Source: Streptomyces sp. NBC_00414
GTDB taxonomy: Bacteria > Actinomycetota > Actinomycetes > Streptomycetales > Streptomycetaceae
Reading direction: 5' to 3'
Assembly (NCBI RefSeq): GCF_036038375.1
Contig: NZ_CP107935.1
Location: 3,348,001 to 3,412,000 of the forward strand
DNA: 64,000 nt
Shown here: in pieces, positions 8,936 through 18,380 of the stretch
How the letters are laid out: every line of letters begins with the position of its first letter
Numbering within the stretch: the first letter of the stretch is position 1
Translations under genes and position numbers: made by a program
Notes under the pieces: generated by a model
Told to the model about the DNA's origin: nothing
The model's input: only the letters and a program-made list of their open reading frames with translations
Databases searched by the model: none

Positions 8936-10567
8936 TCAGCCCATGTGCGGGTACGGGTAGTCGGTCGGCGCGACCAGGGTCTCCTTGATGGCGCGGGTCA
9001 GCGTCCAGCGCATCAGGTTCTGCGGGGCGCCCGCCTTGTCGTTCGTGCCGGACGCGCGACCGCCGCCGAAGGGCTGCTGGCCGACGACGGCACCGGTCGA
9101 CTTGTCGTTGATGTAGAAGTTGCCCGCGGCGTAGCGCAGCTTCTCCATCGTGTGCGCGGCGGCGGCGCGGTCGCCCGCGATGACCGAGCCGGTGAGGGCG
9201 TAGTCCGACACCGACTCCATCTGGGCCAGCATCTCGTCGTACTTCTCGTCCTCGTAGACGTGCACGGCGAGGAACGGGCCGAAGTACTCCGTGGTGAAGA
9301 CCTCGTTGGCCGGGTCGGAGCACTCGACGACGGTCGGGCGCACGAAGTAGCCCACCGAGTCGTCGTACGTGCCGCCCGCGACGATCGTGCAGCTCGGGTC
9401 CGCGGCGGCCCGGTCGATCGCGGCCTTGTTCTTGGCGAAGGACCGCTCGTCGATGACGGCGCCGATGAAGTTCGACAGGTCGGTGACGTCACCCATGGTG
9501 ATGCCGTCGACCTCGGCCGCGAACTCCTCCTTGAAGCCGGAGTTCCAGATGGAGGCCGGGACGTAGGCGCGCGAGGAGGCGCTGCACTTCTGGCCCTGGT
9601 ACTCGAAGGAGCCGCGGGTCAGGGCGGTCTTCAGGACGGCGCGGTCGGCGCTCGGGTGTGCGACGACGAAGTCCTTGCCGCCGGTCTCGCCGACCATGCG
9701 AGGGTAGGTGCGGTACTTCTCGATGTTGTTGCCGACCGTCTTCCACAGGTACTGGAAGGTCTTGGTCGAACCGGTGAAGTGCACGCCCGCGAGGTCGCGG
9801 TGCTCCAGAGCGACCCCGGACACCTCGATGCCGTCGCCGGTGACGAGGTTGATGACGCCCTTGGGCAGTCCGGCCTCCTCCAGGAGCTGCATGAGCAGCA
9901 CGGCGGCGTGGGTCTGCGTCGGGGACGGCTTCCACACGACGACGTTGCCCATGAGGGCCGGGGCGGTGGGGAGATTGCCCGCGATGGCCGTGAAGTTGAA
10001 CGGCGTGATCGCGTAGACGAAGCCTTCGAGCGGGCGGTGGTCGAGGCGGTTCCAGACGCCGGGCGAGTTCGCCGGGGGCTGCTCGGCGAGCAGGTCACGG
10101 GCGTACTTGACGTTGAAGCGCCAGAAGTCGACCAGCTCGCAGGGACAGTCGATCTCCGCCTGCTGGGCCGTCTTGGACTGACCGAGCATCGTGGAGGCGG
10201 CGAGGGTCTCGCGCCACGGGCCCAACAGGAGTTCGGCGGCGCGCAGGATGATCGCGGCACGGTCGTCGAAGGACATGGCGCGCCAGGCGGGCGCGGCGGC
10301 GAGGGCCGCGTCGACGGCGTCCTGGGCGTCCTGCTTCGTGGCGTTGGCGTAGGTGCCGAGACGGGCCTTGTGGTTGTGCGGCTGCACGACGTCGAAGCGC
10401 TCGCCGCCGCCCATCCGCTTCTCGCCGCCGATGGTCATCGGCAGGTCGACGGGGTTCTCGGCCAGCTCCTTGAGCTTCGCCTCCAGGCGGGCCCGCTCGG
10501 GCGTGCCGGGGGCGTAGCCGTGCACCGGCTCGTTGACGGGGGTGGGGACCTGGGTCACTGCGTCCAT
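8936..10567 (-). CDS. pruA: L-glutamate gamma-semialdehyde (1-pyrroline-5-carboxylate) dehydrogenase
   Basis: A 543-residue aldehyde dehydrogenase that oxidises glutamate-5-semialdehyde to glutamate with NAD, the second step of proline breakdown. The catalytic cysteine lies in GQKCSASSRAYV near residue 326. The substrate-activating glutamate segment GETGGKDFVVAHPS and the NAD-site segment FTGSTKTF are also present. Length and sequence fit the stand-alone P5C dehydrogenases of actinobacteria rather than the fused PutA of Gram-negatives. It follows the proline dehydrogenase gene on the same strand, about 77 bases downstream, and the two probably form an operon controlled by the divergent PucR-type regulator. 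Confidence 0.95.
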   Translation of the reverse strand: MDAVTQVPTPVNEPVHGYAPGTPERARLEAKLKELAENPVDLPMTIGGEKRMGGGERFDVVQPHNHKARLGTYANATKQDAQDAVDAALAAAPAWRAMSFDDRAAIILRAAELLLGPWRETLAASTMLGQSKTAQQAEIDCPCELVDFWRFNVKYARDLLAEQPPANSPGVWNRLDHRPLEGFVYAITPFNFTAIAGNLPTAPALMGNVVVWKPSPTQTHAAVLLMQLLEEAGLPKGVINLVTGDGIEVSGVALEHRDLAGVHFTGSTKTFQYLWKTVGNNIEKYRTYPRMVGETGGKDFVVAHPSADRAVLKTALTRGSFEYQGQKCSASSRAYVPASIWNSGFKEEFAAEVDGITMGDVTDLSNFIGAVIDERSFAKNKAAIDRAAADPSCTIVAGGTYDDSVGYFVRPTVVECSDPANEVFTTEYFGPFLAVHVYEDEKYDEMLAQMESVSDYALTGSVIAGDRAAAAHTMEKLRYAAGNFYINDKSTGAVVGQQPFGGGRASGTNDKAGAPQNLMRWTLTRAIKETLVAPTDYPYPHMG

Positions 10568-10644
10568 GGGTTCCGTACTCCTTGATGAGCGGGTGTTTCG
10601 GGGCTCGGGCCCGGGTCGGCGGCCCCTTGCTGATGTCCTGGGGC

Positions 10645-11571
10645 TCAGTCCTTGGTGAGGACCGAGCGGGCGAAGAAGAGAAGGTTGGCGGGCTTCTCCG
10701 CGAGGCGGCGCATGAAGTAGCCGTACCAGTCGGTGCCGTAGGCGGTGTAGACCCGCATGCGGTGGCCTTCGGCGGCGAGCCTGAGGTGCTCGTCGCTCCG
10801 GATCCCGTACAGCATCTGGAACTCGTACTCGTCGATCTTGCGGCCGGCGCGCCGCCCCAGCTCCTGCGCGATGGAGATCAGGCGCGGGTCGTGGGACCCG
10901 ATCATCGGGTACCCGTCGCCCTCCATCAGGATGCGCAGCACCCGCACGTACGCCTTGTCGATCTCCGGCTTCTGCTGGTACGCGACCTCGGCGGGCTCCT
11001 TGTACGCGCCCTTCACGAGCCGTACGCGGCTGCCGTTCGCGGCGAGGCGGCGGGCGTCGGCCTCGGTGCGGAAGAGGTAGGCCTGGATGACGCAGCCGGT
11101 CTCCGGGAAGTCCTTGCGGAGCTCCTCGTGGATGGCGAACATCGAGTCGAGGGTGGTGTGGTCCTCGGCGTCCAGCGTGACGGTCGTGCCGATGGCGGCG
11201 GCGGCCTCGACGACGGGGCGGACATTGGCGAGGGCCAGCTCGTGGCCGTCCTCCAGCGCCTGTCCGAACAGGGACAGCTTCACCGACATCTCGGCGCGCG
11301 TCCCGAGGTCCAGCTCCGCCAGGCGGGCGACCAGCTCCAGGTAGGCGTCACGGGCGGCGCCGGCCTGCTCGGGGGTGGTGATGTCCTCGCCGACGACATC
11401 CATGGTCAGCTCCAGGCCCTTGGCCGTGAGGTCCTGGATGATCGGCACGATCTGGTCGACGCTCTCGCCCGGAATGAAGCGGTCGACGACAGGCCTGGTC
11501 ACCGGGGCCGCCGAGACGAGACGACGCATCCGGTCGCTGCGCGAGGCGGCGAGAATCACGGGACCCAGCAC
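10645..11571 (-). CDS. putB: Proline dehydrogenase
   Basis: A 308-residue FAD-dependent enzyme that oxidises proline to 1-pyrroline-5-carboxylate. It belongs to the short stand-alone PRODH class, a TIM barrel carrying LGTRAEMSVKLSLFGQAL, TVTLDAEDHTTLD, RLVKGAYKEPAEV and the C-terminal YTAYGTDWYGYFMRRLAEKP. The start is the GTG at 11571 (VLGPVILAAS), preceded by GGAGG seven bases away. The frame remains open far upstream, but that extension is antisense to the PucR gene and is not protein-like. It is the promoter-proximal gene of the proline-catabolism pair. Confidence 0.94.
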   Translation of the reverse strand: MLGPVILAASRSDRMRRLVSAAPVTRPVVDRFIPGESVDQIVPIIQDLTAKGLELTMDVVGEDITTPEQAGAARDAYLELVARLAELDLGTRAEMSVKLSLFGQALEDGHELALANVRPVVEAAAAIGTTVTLDAEDHTTLDSMFAIHEELRKDFPETGCVIQAYLFRTEADARRLAANGSRVRLVKGAYKEPAEVAYQQKPEIDKAYVRVLRILMEGDGYPMIGSHDPRLISIAQELGRRAGRKIDEYEFQMLYGIRSDEHLRLAAEGHRMRVYTAYGTDWYGYFMRRLAEKPANLLFFARSVLTKD

Positions 11572-11688
11572 GGGGCACCTCCACAACAAGGCCGGCGGAA
11601 AGCCGCACCCGCCCCGGCGGGGTGCCCCAGGTGGGGCGTCCCGAGCGGGATGTTCGGATACGGCACGGAGAACCACCTGAAACCTAAG

Positions 11689-11721
11689 GATCGCTCCGAT
11701 CGTCGGCCATCGACAGCTGTC
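11689..11721. promoter_or_regulatory. Inverted repeats between proline-catabolism genes and PucR regulator
   Basis: Two palindromes lie in the divergent promoter region: GATCGCTCCGATC (11689-11701) and the perfect ten-base GACAGCTGTC (11712-11721). Either could be the binding site of the adjacent PucR-type activator. The assignment rests on position only. Confidence 0.4.
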
Positions 11722-11769
11722 ACGCATCCAGGCCCCGGATCTCAGACAGATGTATGAAGGCTCGGGGAA

Positions 11770-13026
11770 ATGCGCGAGAATGCCCGAGTGACGTCGGAAC
11801 ACAAGGGTGACTATCAGGAGCTGGTCGACGAGATCTCGGAGCTCCTCGGCGCCCCCGCGACGCTGGAGAACCGCGACTTCGAGCTGATCGCCTTCGGCGC
11901 GTACGACAGCGAGGGCGAGCTGGACGCCTCCGCGCTGGACCCGGTGCGCGCCCGCTCGATCCTCACCCGCCGCTCGACGGCGGCGGTGCGCACCTGGTTC
12001 GAGAGCTTCGGCATCGCGCGGGCGATCGGCCCGGTCCGGATCCCGCCGACCCCGGAGGCGGGCGTGCACCGGGGCCGCGTCTGTCTCCCGGTACGCCATC
12101 GGGGTGTCGCCCTCGGCTATGTGTGGCTCCTGGCCGACGATCCGGGCCCCACCGACCGGCAGCTCGCGGCGGCCATGGAGGTGACGCCGCGCATCGGCGC
12201 CCTGCTCGCGGACGAGGCCCAGGCGGGGGCGGACCTGAGCCGCGAACTCCGTGCCGTCCTCACCGCCGGGAGCGGCTGGCAGCGCGAGCTGGCGGTGACG
12301 GAGCTGCGGACGGCCCTGGGCCCTCGCGGCGAAGGCCCGCACACCATGCTCTGCGTGGCCGCCTGGCCCTCGGCCGACCCCGACGATGCCCCTTCCGTAC
12401 GCACCATCCCGGGCGCCACCGCCCTGTGCGCCCTCCCCCGGGGCACCGACGACCAGGACCTGGCCCTGCTGGTCCGCCTGCGCTCCCCGGAGGTCCTCAC
12501 CCCGGCGACGACGGCGGCCTCCCGCCTCCTCGAAAGGGCCGAGGAGGTACGGGGATCCGGCGCGCCCGCTCCTGTCCAGCAGGCGCACGAGACCGAGGGC
12601 CTACCGGGCCACGGCGGGACCGCGGCCGGGATCGCCGGGCCCCGCACCGGCCTCACCGACCTCTTCGCCGCCTGGCAGGAGGCCTCGGCCGCCGCCCGCG
12701 CGGCACTGGCCGAGCCCCGGCTGGGCCCGGTCGCGCACTGGTCGTCGATCGGCCCCTACCGCCTGCTCTCGACGATGCCCCCGAACGCCGCCCCCGACCC
12801 GGCCGTACGCCCGCTGCTCACCCCCGCCCACCGCGAACTGGCCCGCACCGCCGAGGTGTTCCTCGACTGCGCGGGCCAGGCCGGCCGCACCGCGGCCGAA
12901 CTGGGCATCCACCGCCAGACCCTCTACTACCGCCTGTCCCGCGTCGAACAGCTCACGGGCCTGGACCTGGACGACGGCGAGGACCGGCTGCTGCTGCACA
13001 TGGCGGTCAAGGCGCGGCGCATCTAG
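11770..13026 (+). CDS. PucR/CdaR-type transcriptional regulator of proline catabolism
   Basis: A 418-residue regulator whose last 60 residues are the PucR C-terminal helix-turn-helix ([32 protein letters not shown], of which the HRQTLYYRL core is diagnostic). The preceding 350 residues form a sensory region of the type found in actinobacterial PucR proteins. In related organisms such genes, divergent from proline dehydrogenase, activate proline use; the same role is inferred here from position. The ATG at 11770 is used, and a GTG six codons later (VTSEHKGDY) is possible. The stop codon overlaps the stop of the convergent SARP gene by four bases. Confidence 0.88.
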   Translation: MRENARVTSEHKGDYQELVDEISELLGAPATLENRDFELIAFGAYDSEGELDASALDPVRARSILTRRSTAAVRTWFESFGIARAIGPVRIPPTPEAGVHRGRVCLPVRHRGVALGYVWLLADDPGPTDRQLAAAMEVTPRIGALLADEAQAGADLSRELRAVLTAGSGWQRELAVTELRTALGPRGEGPHTMLCVAAWPSADPDDAPSVRTIPGATALCALPRGTDDQDLALLVRLRSPEVLTPATTAASRLLERAEEVRGSGAPAPVQQAHETEGLPGHGGTAAGIAGPRTGLTDLFAAWQEASAAARAALAEPRLGPVAHWSSIGPYRLLSTMPPNAAPDPAVRPLLTPAHRELARTAEVFLDCAGQAGRTAAELGIHRQTLYYRLSRVEQLTGLDLDDGEDRLLLHMAVKARRI

Positions 13027-16000
13027 GACAGCTGCTCGCGGGACAACCGGGCCGGGTCGACCTCGGTCACGGCCGACTTCCCGTCCAGGTCCCACCCCTG
13101 CGCGTACGCCTCGGCGAAGGCCTCCCCGCCCAGCGCGGCCCGCCCCCGGCGGGTGAGGTCGCGGACCTGCCGATCGGTGCGGTCGTGGGCGCCGCGCAGC
13201 CGGGCTGCCGCGCCGAGCAGCACGGCCGCCGCGTGGTGCCGACCGAGTGCCTCGGCGAGCGCGGCCACGGTCACCGCCACCAGCGACAGGTTCGGCAGGT
13301 CGCCGGTCGCCAGCGCCGCCGCGTACGCCTTCGCCAGCGCCCGCTGTGCGCCGGCCGGATCACCCGTCTCCAGGCACAGCGAGGCCCGCGCGCTGCCGAC
13401 CAGCGCCCGCGCGTGGTCACCGGGGAACGCGTGATCGCCGGGGGGCGGATGGGGAACCGGGCGCCCGTGGGCCCGTGGGGATGGGGGGACGCCGGGGGAC
13501 GAGAGGCCTCTGGAGGCCGAGAGGTCACCGGAGGCCGAGAAACCGCCGGACGCCGAGGGAACGCCGGAGACCGAGAAGTAACCCGGGGACGAGAAGTCAC
13601 CGGAAGCCGAGAGAGCGCCGGAAGCCGAGAGGTCACCGGAGAACGAGATGTCACCCAGGGACGACGGGCCGTCGTACAGGCCCTGTTCGGCCTTGTCGAG
13701 CAGGGCCCCCGCCCGGGACAGGTCGCCGAGGCGGAGCCTGAGGACCGCTTCCCAGCCGTCGACCAGGAACAGGGTCTCGGGCGAGTTCAGGCGCAGCGCC
13801 CGTTCCCGGGCCGAGTCGATCGTCGCGATCACCAGGTCGGTGTCGCCGCGCCGCAGGTGCAGGTCGATCCGGCGCAGGCCGCCGAACACCTCGTCGGCGA
13901 GGCTGAGCGAGCCGAACTCCCCCGCCAGGACGCCGGCTTCGCACAGGTCGGCCAGCGCGCCGTCGAGGTCGTCGTCGTACTGCCGAAGCCGTGCGCGCAT
14001 CGGCAGCGCGTCGGCCAGTCCCCAGTGGTCGCCGACCTGCCGGAAGCAGGCCAGGGCCGCCTCCACGTCGGTGCGCACCTTGTCCAGCTCACCCGCGTTC
14101 TCGGCGAACTGGGCCCGGAACAGGCGGGCCAGCCCGGACAGCCACACGTCGTCGCCGTCGGCCAGCCGCCCGACGAGCGCGGGCACGGCCGCCCCCTCCC
14201 CCCGCAGGAACGCGAGCGGCAGCGCGGCGAGCGCGCCGTACGGGCCGGGCAGCTCCGGATACGCGAGCAGCCGGTCGGACGCCTCCCGTATCCCCGCCCG
14301 GTCGGCCGCGGACTCCTCGGCCGTCGCGCCGGGCCGGGTGACGACCCGGTTGAGCAGGTGGATCGCCCGGGCGCAGTCGCGGTCGGGCGTCGGCTCGCCG
14401 CCGGGCACCGCAAGTGCCTCGCCCAGCCGGTGGGCCGCCTCGGAGTGCCTGCCGAGCATCTGCCAGTACCAGGTCAGGTGCAGGACGAGCGCGATCGCAC
14501 CGGATGCGTCGCCCCGGTCGCACCGGCGGCGCAGGGCGGCGAGCGTGTTGTCGTACTCGGCGCCGACGACCCGCATCGCCGCCGGCCGGCCGGGCCCGCG
14601 CAGGCGCGGGTCGGCCCTGGCCATCAGTTCGGCGAAGTGGTCGGCGGCCAGGTCGCGGACGGCGCCGAGATCGCCCGTCCCGGCCAGGCGGTCGGTGCCG
14701 TACTCGCGCAGCGTCTCCAGCATGCGGTAGCGGCCCGGGACGGGCCCGAGGTGCAGCAGCGACCGGTCGACCAGGGCGGCGAGCAGCCCGGGGATCCCGG
14801 CGGCCGGTACCGCGGTGCCGGCGCAGAGCGCGGCAGCGGAGGCCGGCGTGACGCCGCCGGGCAGGACCGAGACGCGTTCGGCGACCGTACGCTCGTCCTC
14901 GCTGAGCAGGTCCCAGCTCCAGGCGATGACGGCGCGCAGTGTGCGGTGCCTGGGCAGCGAGGTCCGGCTGCCGGTGGTGAGCAGCCCGAACCGGTCCGAG
15001 AGCCCGTCGGCGAGTTCGGGCAGTGACAGCGTGCGCAGCCGGGCCGCGGCCAGTTCGAGGGCCAGCGGCATGCCGTCCAGCGCGCGGACCACGTGCCGGA
15101 CCTCGGGCAGGGTCGTCCCGTCGACCTCGAAGCCGGGGCGTACGGCCGCGGCCCGCTCGGCGAACAGGCGTACCGACGCCGTACTCCGGGCCCGCGCGAC
15201 GCCGTCGTCCGGGCCGGGCGGCGCGAGCGGGCCGAGCGGCACGAGCGCCTCGCCGTCGACCGCGAGGGGTTCGCGGCTGGTGGCGAGGACGCGCAGCCCG
15301 GGGCAGCGGGGCAGCAGTGCCGCGACCAGGTGGGCCACGGCGTCGATCAGGTGCTCGCAGTTGTCGACGAGCAGCAGGATCTCCCGGCCGCCCAGCCGGT
15401 CGACGAGCACGTCCACGTCGTCGTCCTCGACCCGCGTCCGGGCCTCCAAGAGCTGTGCACGGACCTCGGAGACCGGTGTCCGGGCTTCGAAGACCGGTGT
15501 GCGGGCCTCGGAGACGGGTGTGCGGGCCTCGTAGACGGGTGTGCGGGCCTCGTAGACCGGTGTCCGGGCCTCGTAGACCGGTGTCCGGGCCTCGTAGACC
15601 GGTGTCCGGGCCTCGTACACGGCGCCGCCGCGCAGCCCGATCGCGGCGAGCAGGGCGGCGCCGGCCTTGGCCGGTTCGGTGACCGGGGCGAGGTCGGCCA
15701 GCCAGGCGCCGTCGCGGTACGCGTGGCGGTGGCGGCGGGCGGCCTCGACGGCGAGCCGGGTCTTGCCGGCGCCCCCGGGGCCGACCACGGTGACCAGGCG
15801 CCCGGCGGCGAGCAACGACTCGATCCGGGCGAGGTCGTCGTCGCGCCCGATGAAGCTGGTGAGCGGCGCGGGCAGGTTGCCCGGCCCGCTCTGCGCGGCG
15901 GCGGCGGCCTGGGTGGGCCGTTCGGCGCGCAGCAGGCGCAGGTGGCGTTCGCGCAGGGCGGTGCCCGGGCCGGTGCCGAGGTCGTCGGCCAGGGTTTCGC

Positions 16001-16679
16001 GGACCCGCTCGTACAGGGCGAGGGCCTCTGCCTGGCGGCCCTGGGCGGCGAGCGCGTCCATGAGCAGCGCGGCGGCACGCTCGTGGAGGGGGTGCTCGGC
16101 GAGCAGGGCGGTCAGGCGGGTGGCGGCCATGTCGGCGTGGTTCAGGGCCAGTTCGGCTTCGGCGAGGTCCGTGACGGCCTCGACCGAGGTGTGGGCCAGC
16201 CGGGTCGCGGCGGCGGGCGCCACCGCGGCGACGACCGTGGGCCCGGCGCCGGGACGGTCGCCCCACAGCGCCAGGGCCTCACCGAGCACGGCCGCCGCGG
16301 TGCGCGGATCGCCCGCGCGCAGGCGGTCCCGGCCTGCGGCGGCGAGCCGTTCGAACCGCAGCGCGTCCACGTCGGTGGCGGCCACGTCCAGGCGGTAGCC
16401 GCCAGCGGCCCGCGCGAGGAGGCCGGCCGAGCCGAGGCTGCGGCGCAGTCGCGAGACGAGTGCCTGAAGGGCGTGGGCGGGGTCGGCCGGCGGGTCCTCG
16501 GCCCAGATCGCGTCGACCAGGACGCGCGGAGCGACCGGGTGACCGCCGGCGAGCGCCAGCCGTACGAGCAGCCCTTGCGACCGCGCCCCCGGAACGGGCA
16601 GGGCGGCACCGCCACGGGACGCGGACACCTGGAGGGCGCCGAGCAGCGCGATGCGAAGCCGCGCGTCCCCGTCCTCCAT
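13023..16679 (-). CDS. AfsR/SARP-type regulator (DNA-binding, BTAD, NB-ARC ATPase, TPR)
   Basis: A large 1,218-residue regulator. Residues 8-95 form an OmpR-like winged helix ([10 protein letters not shown], then [15 protein letters not shown]). A bacterial transcriptional activation domain runs to about residue 250. A STAND-type ATPase has its P-loop [12 protein letters not shown] near residue 303, [10 protein letters not shown] as Walker B and [11 protein letters not shown] after it. A long helical TPR-like region ends the protein. These proteins usually activate secondary-metabolite or stress genes. Two tracts are odd: seven-residue repeats (around residues 352-407) inserted after the P-loop domain, and a Ser/Gly/Pro repeat near residues 1003-1065. 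The start at MEDGDARL is chosen because the upstream frame is low-complexity repeat DNA. Confidence 0.9.
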   Translation of the reverse strand: MEDGDARLRIALLGALQVSASRGGAALPVPGARSQGLLVRLALAGGHPVAPRVLVDAIWAEDPPADPAHALQALVSRLRRSLGSAGLLARAAGGYRLDVAATDVDALRFERLAAAGRDRLRAGDPRTAAAVLGEALALWGDRPGAGPTVVAAVAPAAATRLAHTSVEAVTDLAEAELALNHADMAATRLTALLAEHPLHERAAALLMDALAAQGRQAEALALYERVRETLADDLGTGPGTALRERHLRLLRAERPTQAAAAAQSGPGNLPAPLTSFIGRDDDLARIESLLAAGRLVTVVGPGGAGKTRLAVEAARRHRHAYRDGAWLADLAPVTEPAKAGAALLAAIGLRGGAVYEARTPVYEARTPVYEARTPVYEARTPVYEARTPVSEARTPVFEARTPVSEVRAQLLEARTRVEDDDVDVLVDRLGGREILLLVDNCEHLIDAVAHLVAALLPRCPGLRVLATSREPLAVDGEALVPLGPLAPPGPDDGVARARSTASVRLFAERAAAVRPGFEVDGTTLPEVRHVVRALDGMPLALELAAARLRTLSLPELADGLSDRFGLLTTGSRTSLPRHRTLRAVIAWSWDLLSEDERTVAERVSVLPGGVTPASAAALCAGTAVPAAGIPGLLAALVDRSLLHLGPVPGRYRMLETLREYGTDRLAGTGDLGAVRDLAADHFAELMARADPRLRGPGRPAAMRVVGAEYDNTLAALRRRCDRGDASGAIALVLHLTWYWQMLGRHSEAAHRLGEALAVPGGEPTPDRDCARAIHLLNRVVTRPGATAEESAADRAGIREASDRLLAYPELPGPYGALAALPLAFLRGEGAAVPALVGRLADGDDVWLSGLARLFRAQFAENAGELDKVRTDVEAALACFRQVGDHWGLADALPMRARLRQYDDDLDGALADLCEAGVLAGEFGSLSLADEVFGGLRRIDLHLRRGDTDLVIATIDSARERALRLNSPETLFLVDGWEAVLRLRLGDLSRAGALLDKAEQGLYDGPSSLGDISFSGDLSASGALSASGDFSSPGYFSVSGVPSASGGFSASGDLSASRGLSSPGVPPSPRAHGRPVPHPPPGDHAFPGDHARALVGSARASLCLETGDPAGAQRALAKAYAAALATGDLPNLSLVAVTVAALAEALGRHHAAAVLLGAAARLRGAHDRTDRQVRDLTRRGRAALGGEAFAEAYAQGWDLDGKSAVTEVDPARLSREQLS
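13495..13660. repeat. Imperfect tandem repeat in SARP gene (Ser-Ala-Ser-Gly tract)
   Basis: Roughly eight degenerate units built on GCCGAGAxxTCACCGGA-like sequence encode alternating SASGDLS, SASGALS, SSPGYFS and SVSGVPS peptides within the TPR region. The unit length varies and the copies have diverged, so this expansion is older than the one at 15457-15624. Confidence 0.75.
15457..15624. repeat. 21-bp tandem repeat array in SARP gene
   Basis: About eight in-frame 21-base units, the central ones nearly identical, encode repeats of VYEARTP. The unit core on the plus strand is CGGGCCTCGTAGACCGG. The array lies between the P-loop and Walker B segments, where related regulators have a short linker. 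Outer units have drifted (SEARTP, FEARTP, SEVRAQ), the pattern expected of replication slippage. Confidence 0.88.
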
Positions 16680-17057
16680 CGCCCCATCTTCGCGCGCGCA
16701 GCCGCAAGCTCCCACCCCGGGGCGGGGCCCGCCGCCCTGTCGCCGGACTACGGTCCGGGGCTCCGGTCCAGGGCGGTGCGGTCGGCGCGGACGCAATCGG
16801 TTCGCGCGGGCCGCGTGGTCCGCGTGGTCCGCGTGGCCGATGCGACCGGCGTGGTCCGCGTGGCCGATGCGGTCCGCGCGGTCGATGCGAGCGGCATGGT
16901 CCGCCTGGCCGATGCGGTCGGCGCCGTGTGAGCCGCCGTCAGCGCCGCGTGAGCCCCGTGTGAGCGGCCCCGGCCACTCTTTGGTCCACCTGATCCCGGG
17001 GGCGACCGGCCGGAACCGACCAACCGCCCCCATCCCGATCCCGATGGAGCCACCACC
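16680..17057. repeat. Divergent intergenic region with GCGTGGTCC-type repeats
   Basis: The 378 bases between the SARP and monooxygenase genes hold no gene I can support. The stretch from about 16811 to 16925 is an imperfect repeat of nine-base units such as GCGTGGTCC and GCGTGGCCG, alternating with GATGCG. Both promoters must lie here, but I cannot place either with confidence. Confidence 0.6.
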
Positions 17058-18248
17058 ATGAGCACCCCCGCAACAAACAGCCCCGTAACGACCGGGCCCG
17101 GCACGACCGGCCCTGACACGACCACCCCGGTCACGATCATCGGCGCCGGACTCGGCGGCCTCACGCTCGCCCGTGTCCTGCACGTCCACGGCATCCCGGC
17201 CACGGTGCACGAGGCGGAGGCCTCGCCGACGGCGCGCACCCAGGGCGGAATGCTCGACATCCACGACTACAACGGCCGACCGGCTCTGGAGGCGGCCGGT
17301 CTGACGGAGGAGTTCCGCGGCATCGTCCTGGAGGGCCACCAGGCGGTACGGGTCCTCGACCCGGACGGGACCGTCCTGTTCGACCAGCCCGACGACGGCT
17401 CGGGTGGCCGCCCCGAGGTGCAGCGCGGCGACCTGCGACGGATGCTGCTCGACTCGCTGCCCGCCGGCACCGTCCGCTGGGGGCACAGGGCCGACGCCGT
17501 ACGCCCCCTCGGCGACGGCCGCCACGAGGTGACCTTCACCGACGGCACCACCGTCGTCACGAGCGTGCTGGTCGGCGCGGACGGCGCGTGGTCCCGGGTC
17601 CGCCCGCTGCTCTCCGCCGCCACACCCGAGTACACCGGCGGTTCGTTCGTCGAGACCTATCTGTTCGACGCCGACACCCGGCATCCCGCCGCCGCGAAGG
17701 CGGTCGGTGACGGGTCGCTGTTCGTGCTCGGCGCGGACGGGAGGCTGTTCTCCGCCCACCGGGAGAGCGGCGGGACCCTGCACACCTACGTGACGCTGTC
17801 CGAGCCGCAGGAGTGGTTCGCCGCCATCGACTTCACCGATTCCGCCGCGGCCCTCGCGCGGGTCGCCGGGGAGTTCGCCGACTGGGCCCCCGAGCTCACC
17901 GCCCTCATCACCGACAGCGACACCGCGCCGGTCCTGCGCCCGCACCACATGCTGCCGGCCGGACACCGGTGGGACAGGAAGCCCGGGGTGACCCTGCTCG
18001 GTGACGCCGCCCACCTGGCGGCCCAGGACGGCGAGGGCGCCAACCTGGCCATGCAGGACGGCGCCGAGCTGGGCAAGGCCCTCGCCGCACACCCCGGCGA
18101 CATCGAGTCCGCGCTCACCGAGTACGAGCAGGCCATGTTCCCGCGGATCGCCGCGGCCACCGCCGCGTCCAAGGCCGCCAACGAGGGCACGCCCACTCCT
18201 CAGGACCTGATCGACTTCTTCCGCCGGGACGACGAGCAGACCTCATGA
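17058..18248 (+). CDS. FAD-dependent monooxygenase, TetX-like
   Basis: A 396-residue group A flavoprotein monooxygenase. After a Thr/Pro/Gly-rich N-terminus come the FAD-binding IIGAGLGGLTLARVL (near residue 28), the RTQGGMLDIHDYNG segment that resembles the TetX family, the VLVGADGAWSRVR motif and the second FAD motif LLGDAAHLAAQDGEGANLAMQDG. Relatives hydroxylate aromatic compounds, and some inactivate tetracyclines. Substrate specificity cannot be assigned here. It is divergent from the SARP regulator, which may control it. Its stop lies about 47 bases before the Zur-like promoter of the importer operon. Confidence 0.88.
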   Translation: MSTPATNSPVTTGPGTTGPDTTTPVTIIGAGLGGLTLARVLHVHGIPATVHEAEASPTARTQGGMLDIHDYNGRPALEAAGLTEEFRGIVLEGHQAVRVLDPDGTVLFDQPDDGSGGRPEVQRGDLRRMLLDSLPAGTVRWGHRADAVRPLGDGRHEVTFTDGTTVVTSVLVGADGAWSRVRPLLSAATPEYTGGSFVETYLFDADTRHPAAAKAVGDGSLFVLGADGRLFSAHRESGGTLHTYVTLSEPQEWFAAIDFTDSAAALARVAGEFADWAPELTALITDSDTAPVLRPHHMLPAGHRWDRKPGVTLLGDAAHLAAQDGEGANLAMQDGAELGKALAAHPGDIESALTEYEQAMFPRIAAATAASKAANEGTPTPQDLIDFFRRDDEQTS

Positions 18249-18294
18249 AGCAGCCATCGCCAGGCCGGGCTCCCCGTGGACCACCCGGTCATTA

Positions 18295-18322
18295 TTGAAA
18301 ACGATTATCATCATGCTACGGT
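18295..18322 (+). promoter_or_regulatory. Zur-box-like operator overlapping importer promoter
   Basis: TGAAAACGATTATCA (18296-18310) matches 13 of 15 positions of the actinobacterial Zur consensus as I recall it, TGAAAATGATTTTCA. It overlaps a possible promoter: TTGAAA (18295-18300), 16 bases, then TACGGT (18317-18322). The importer start codon lies 58 bases further on. Zinc-bound Zur would block this promoter. The AT-rich patch stands out sharply in a 70% GC background. Confidence 0.65.
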
Positions 18323-18380
18323 CGGCGCACCTCTCCATTGACCAGCCCTTTACCTGACCAGCCCTCACCCGGAGTGCTCC

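Noticed and set aside
12123..15026. Long plus-strand open frame of 967 codons
   Set aside because: It overlaps the PucR gene out of frame and the SARP gene in antisense; its composition is Arg/Pro/Gly-rich with no domain.
15457..15624. CRISPR-like array
   Set aside because: The 21-base units are adjacent with no spacers and are in frame within a protein gene.
16680..18092. N-terminal extension of the SARP gene by about 470 codons
   Set aside because: The extension runs through repeat DNA and antisense to the monooxygenase gene; the winged-helix domain begins right after the ATG at 16679.
17058..18248. Tetracycline-inactivating enzyme
   Set aside because: Resemblance to TetX is at family level only; resistance function cannot be claimed.
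18296..18310. Iron-type (Fur or DtxR) box
   Set aside because: Actinobacterial iron boxes are of the TTAGGTTAGGCTAACCTAA type; this site fits the Zur form far better, though a Fur-family relative cannot be excluded.
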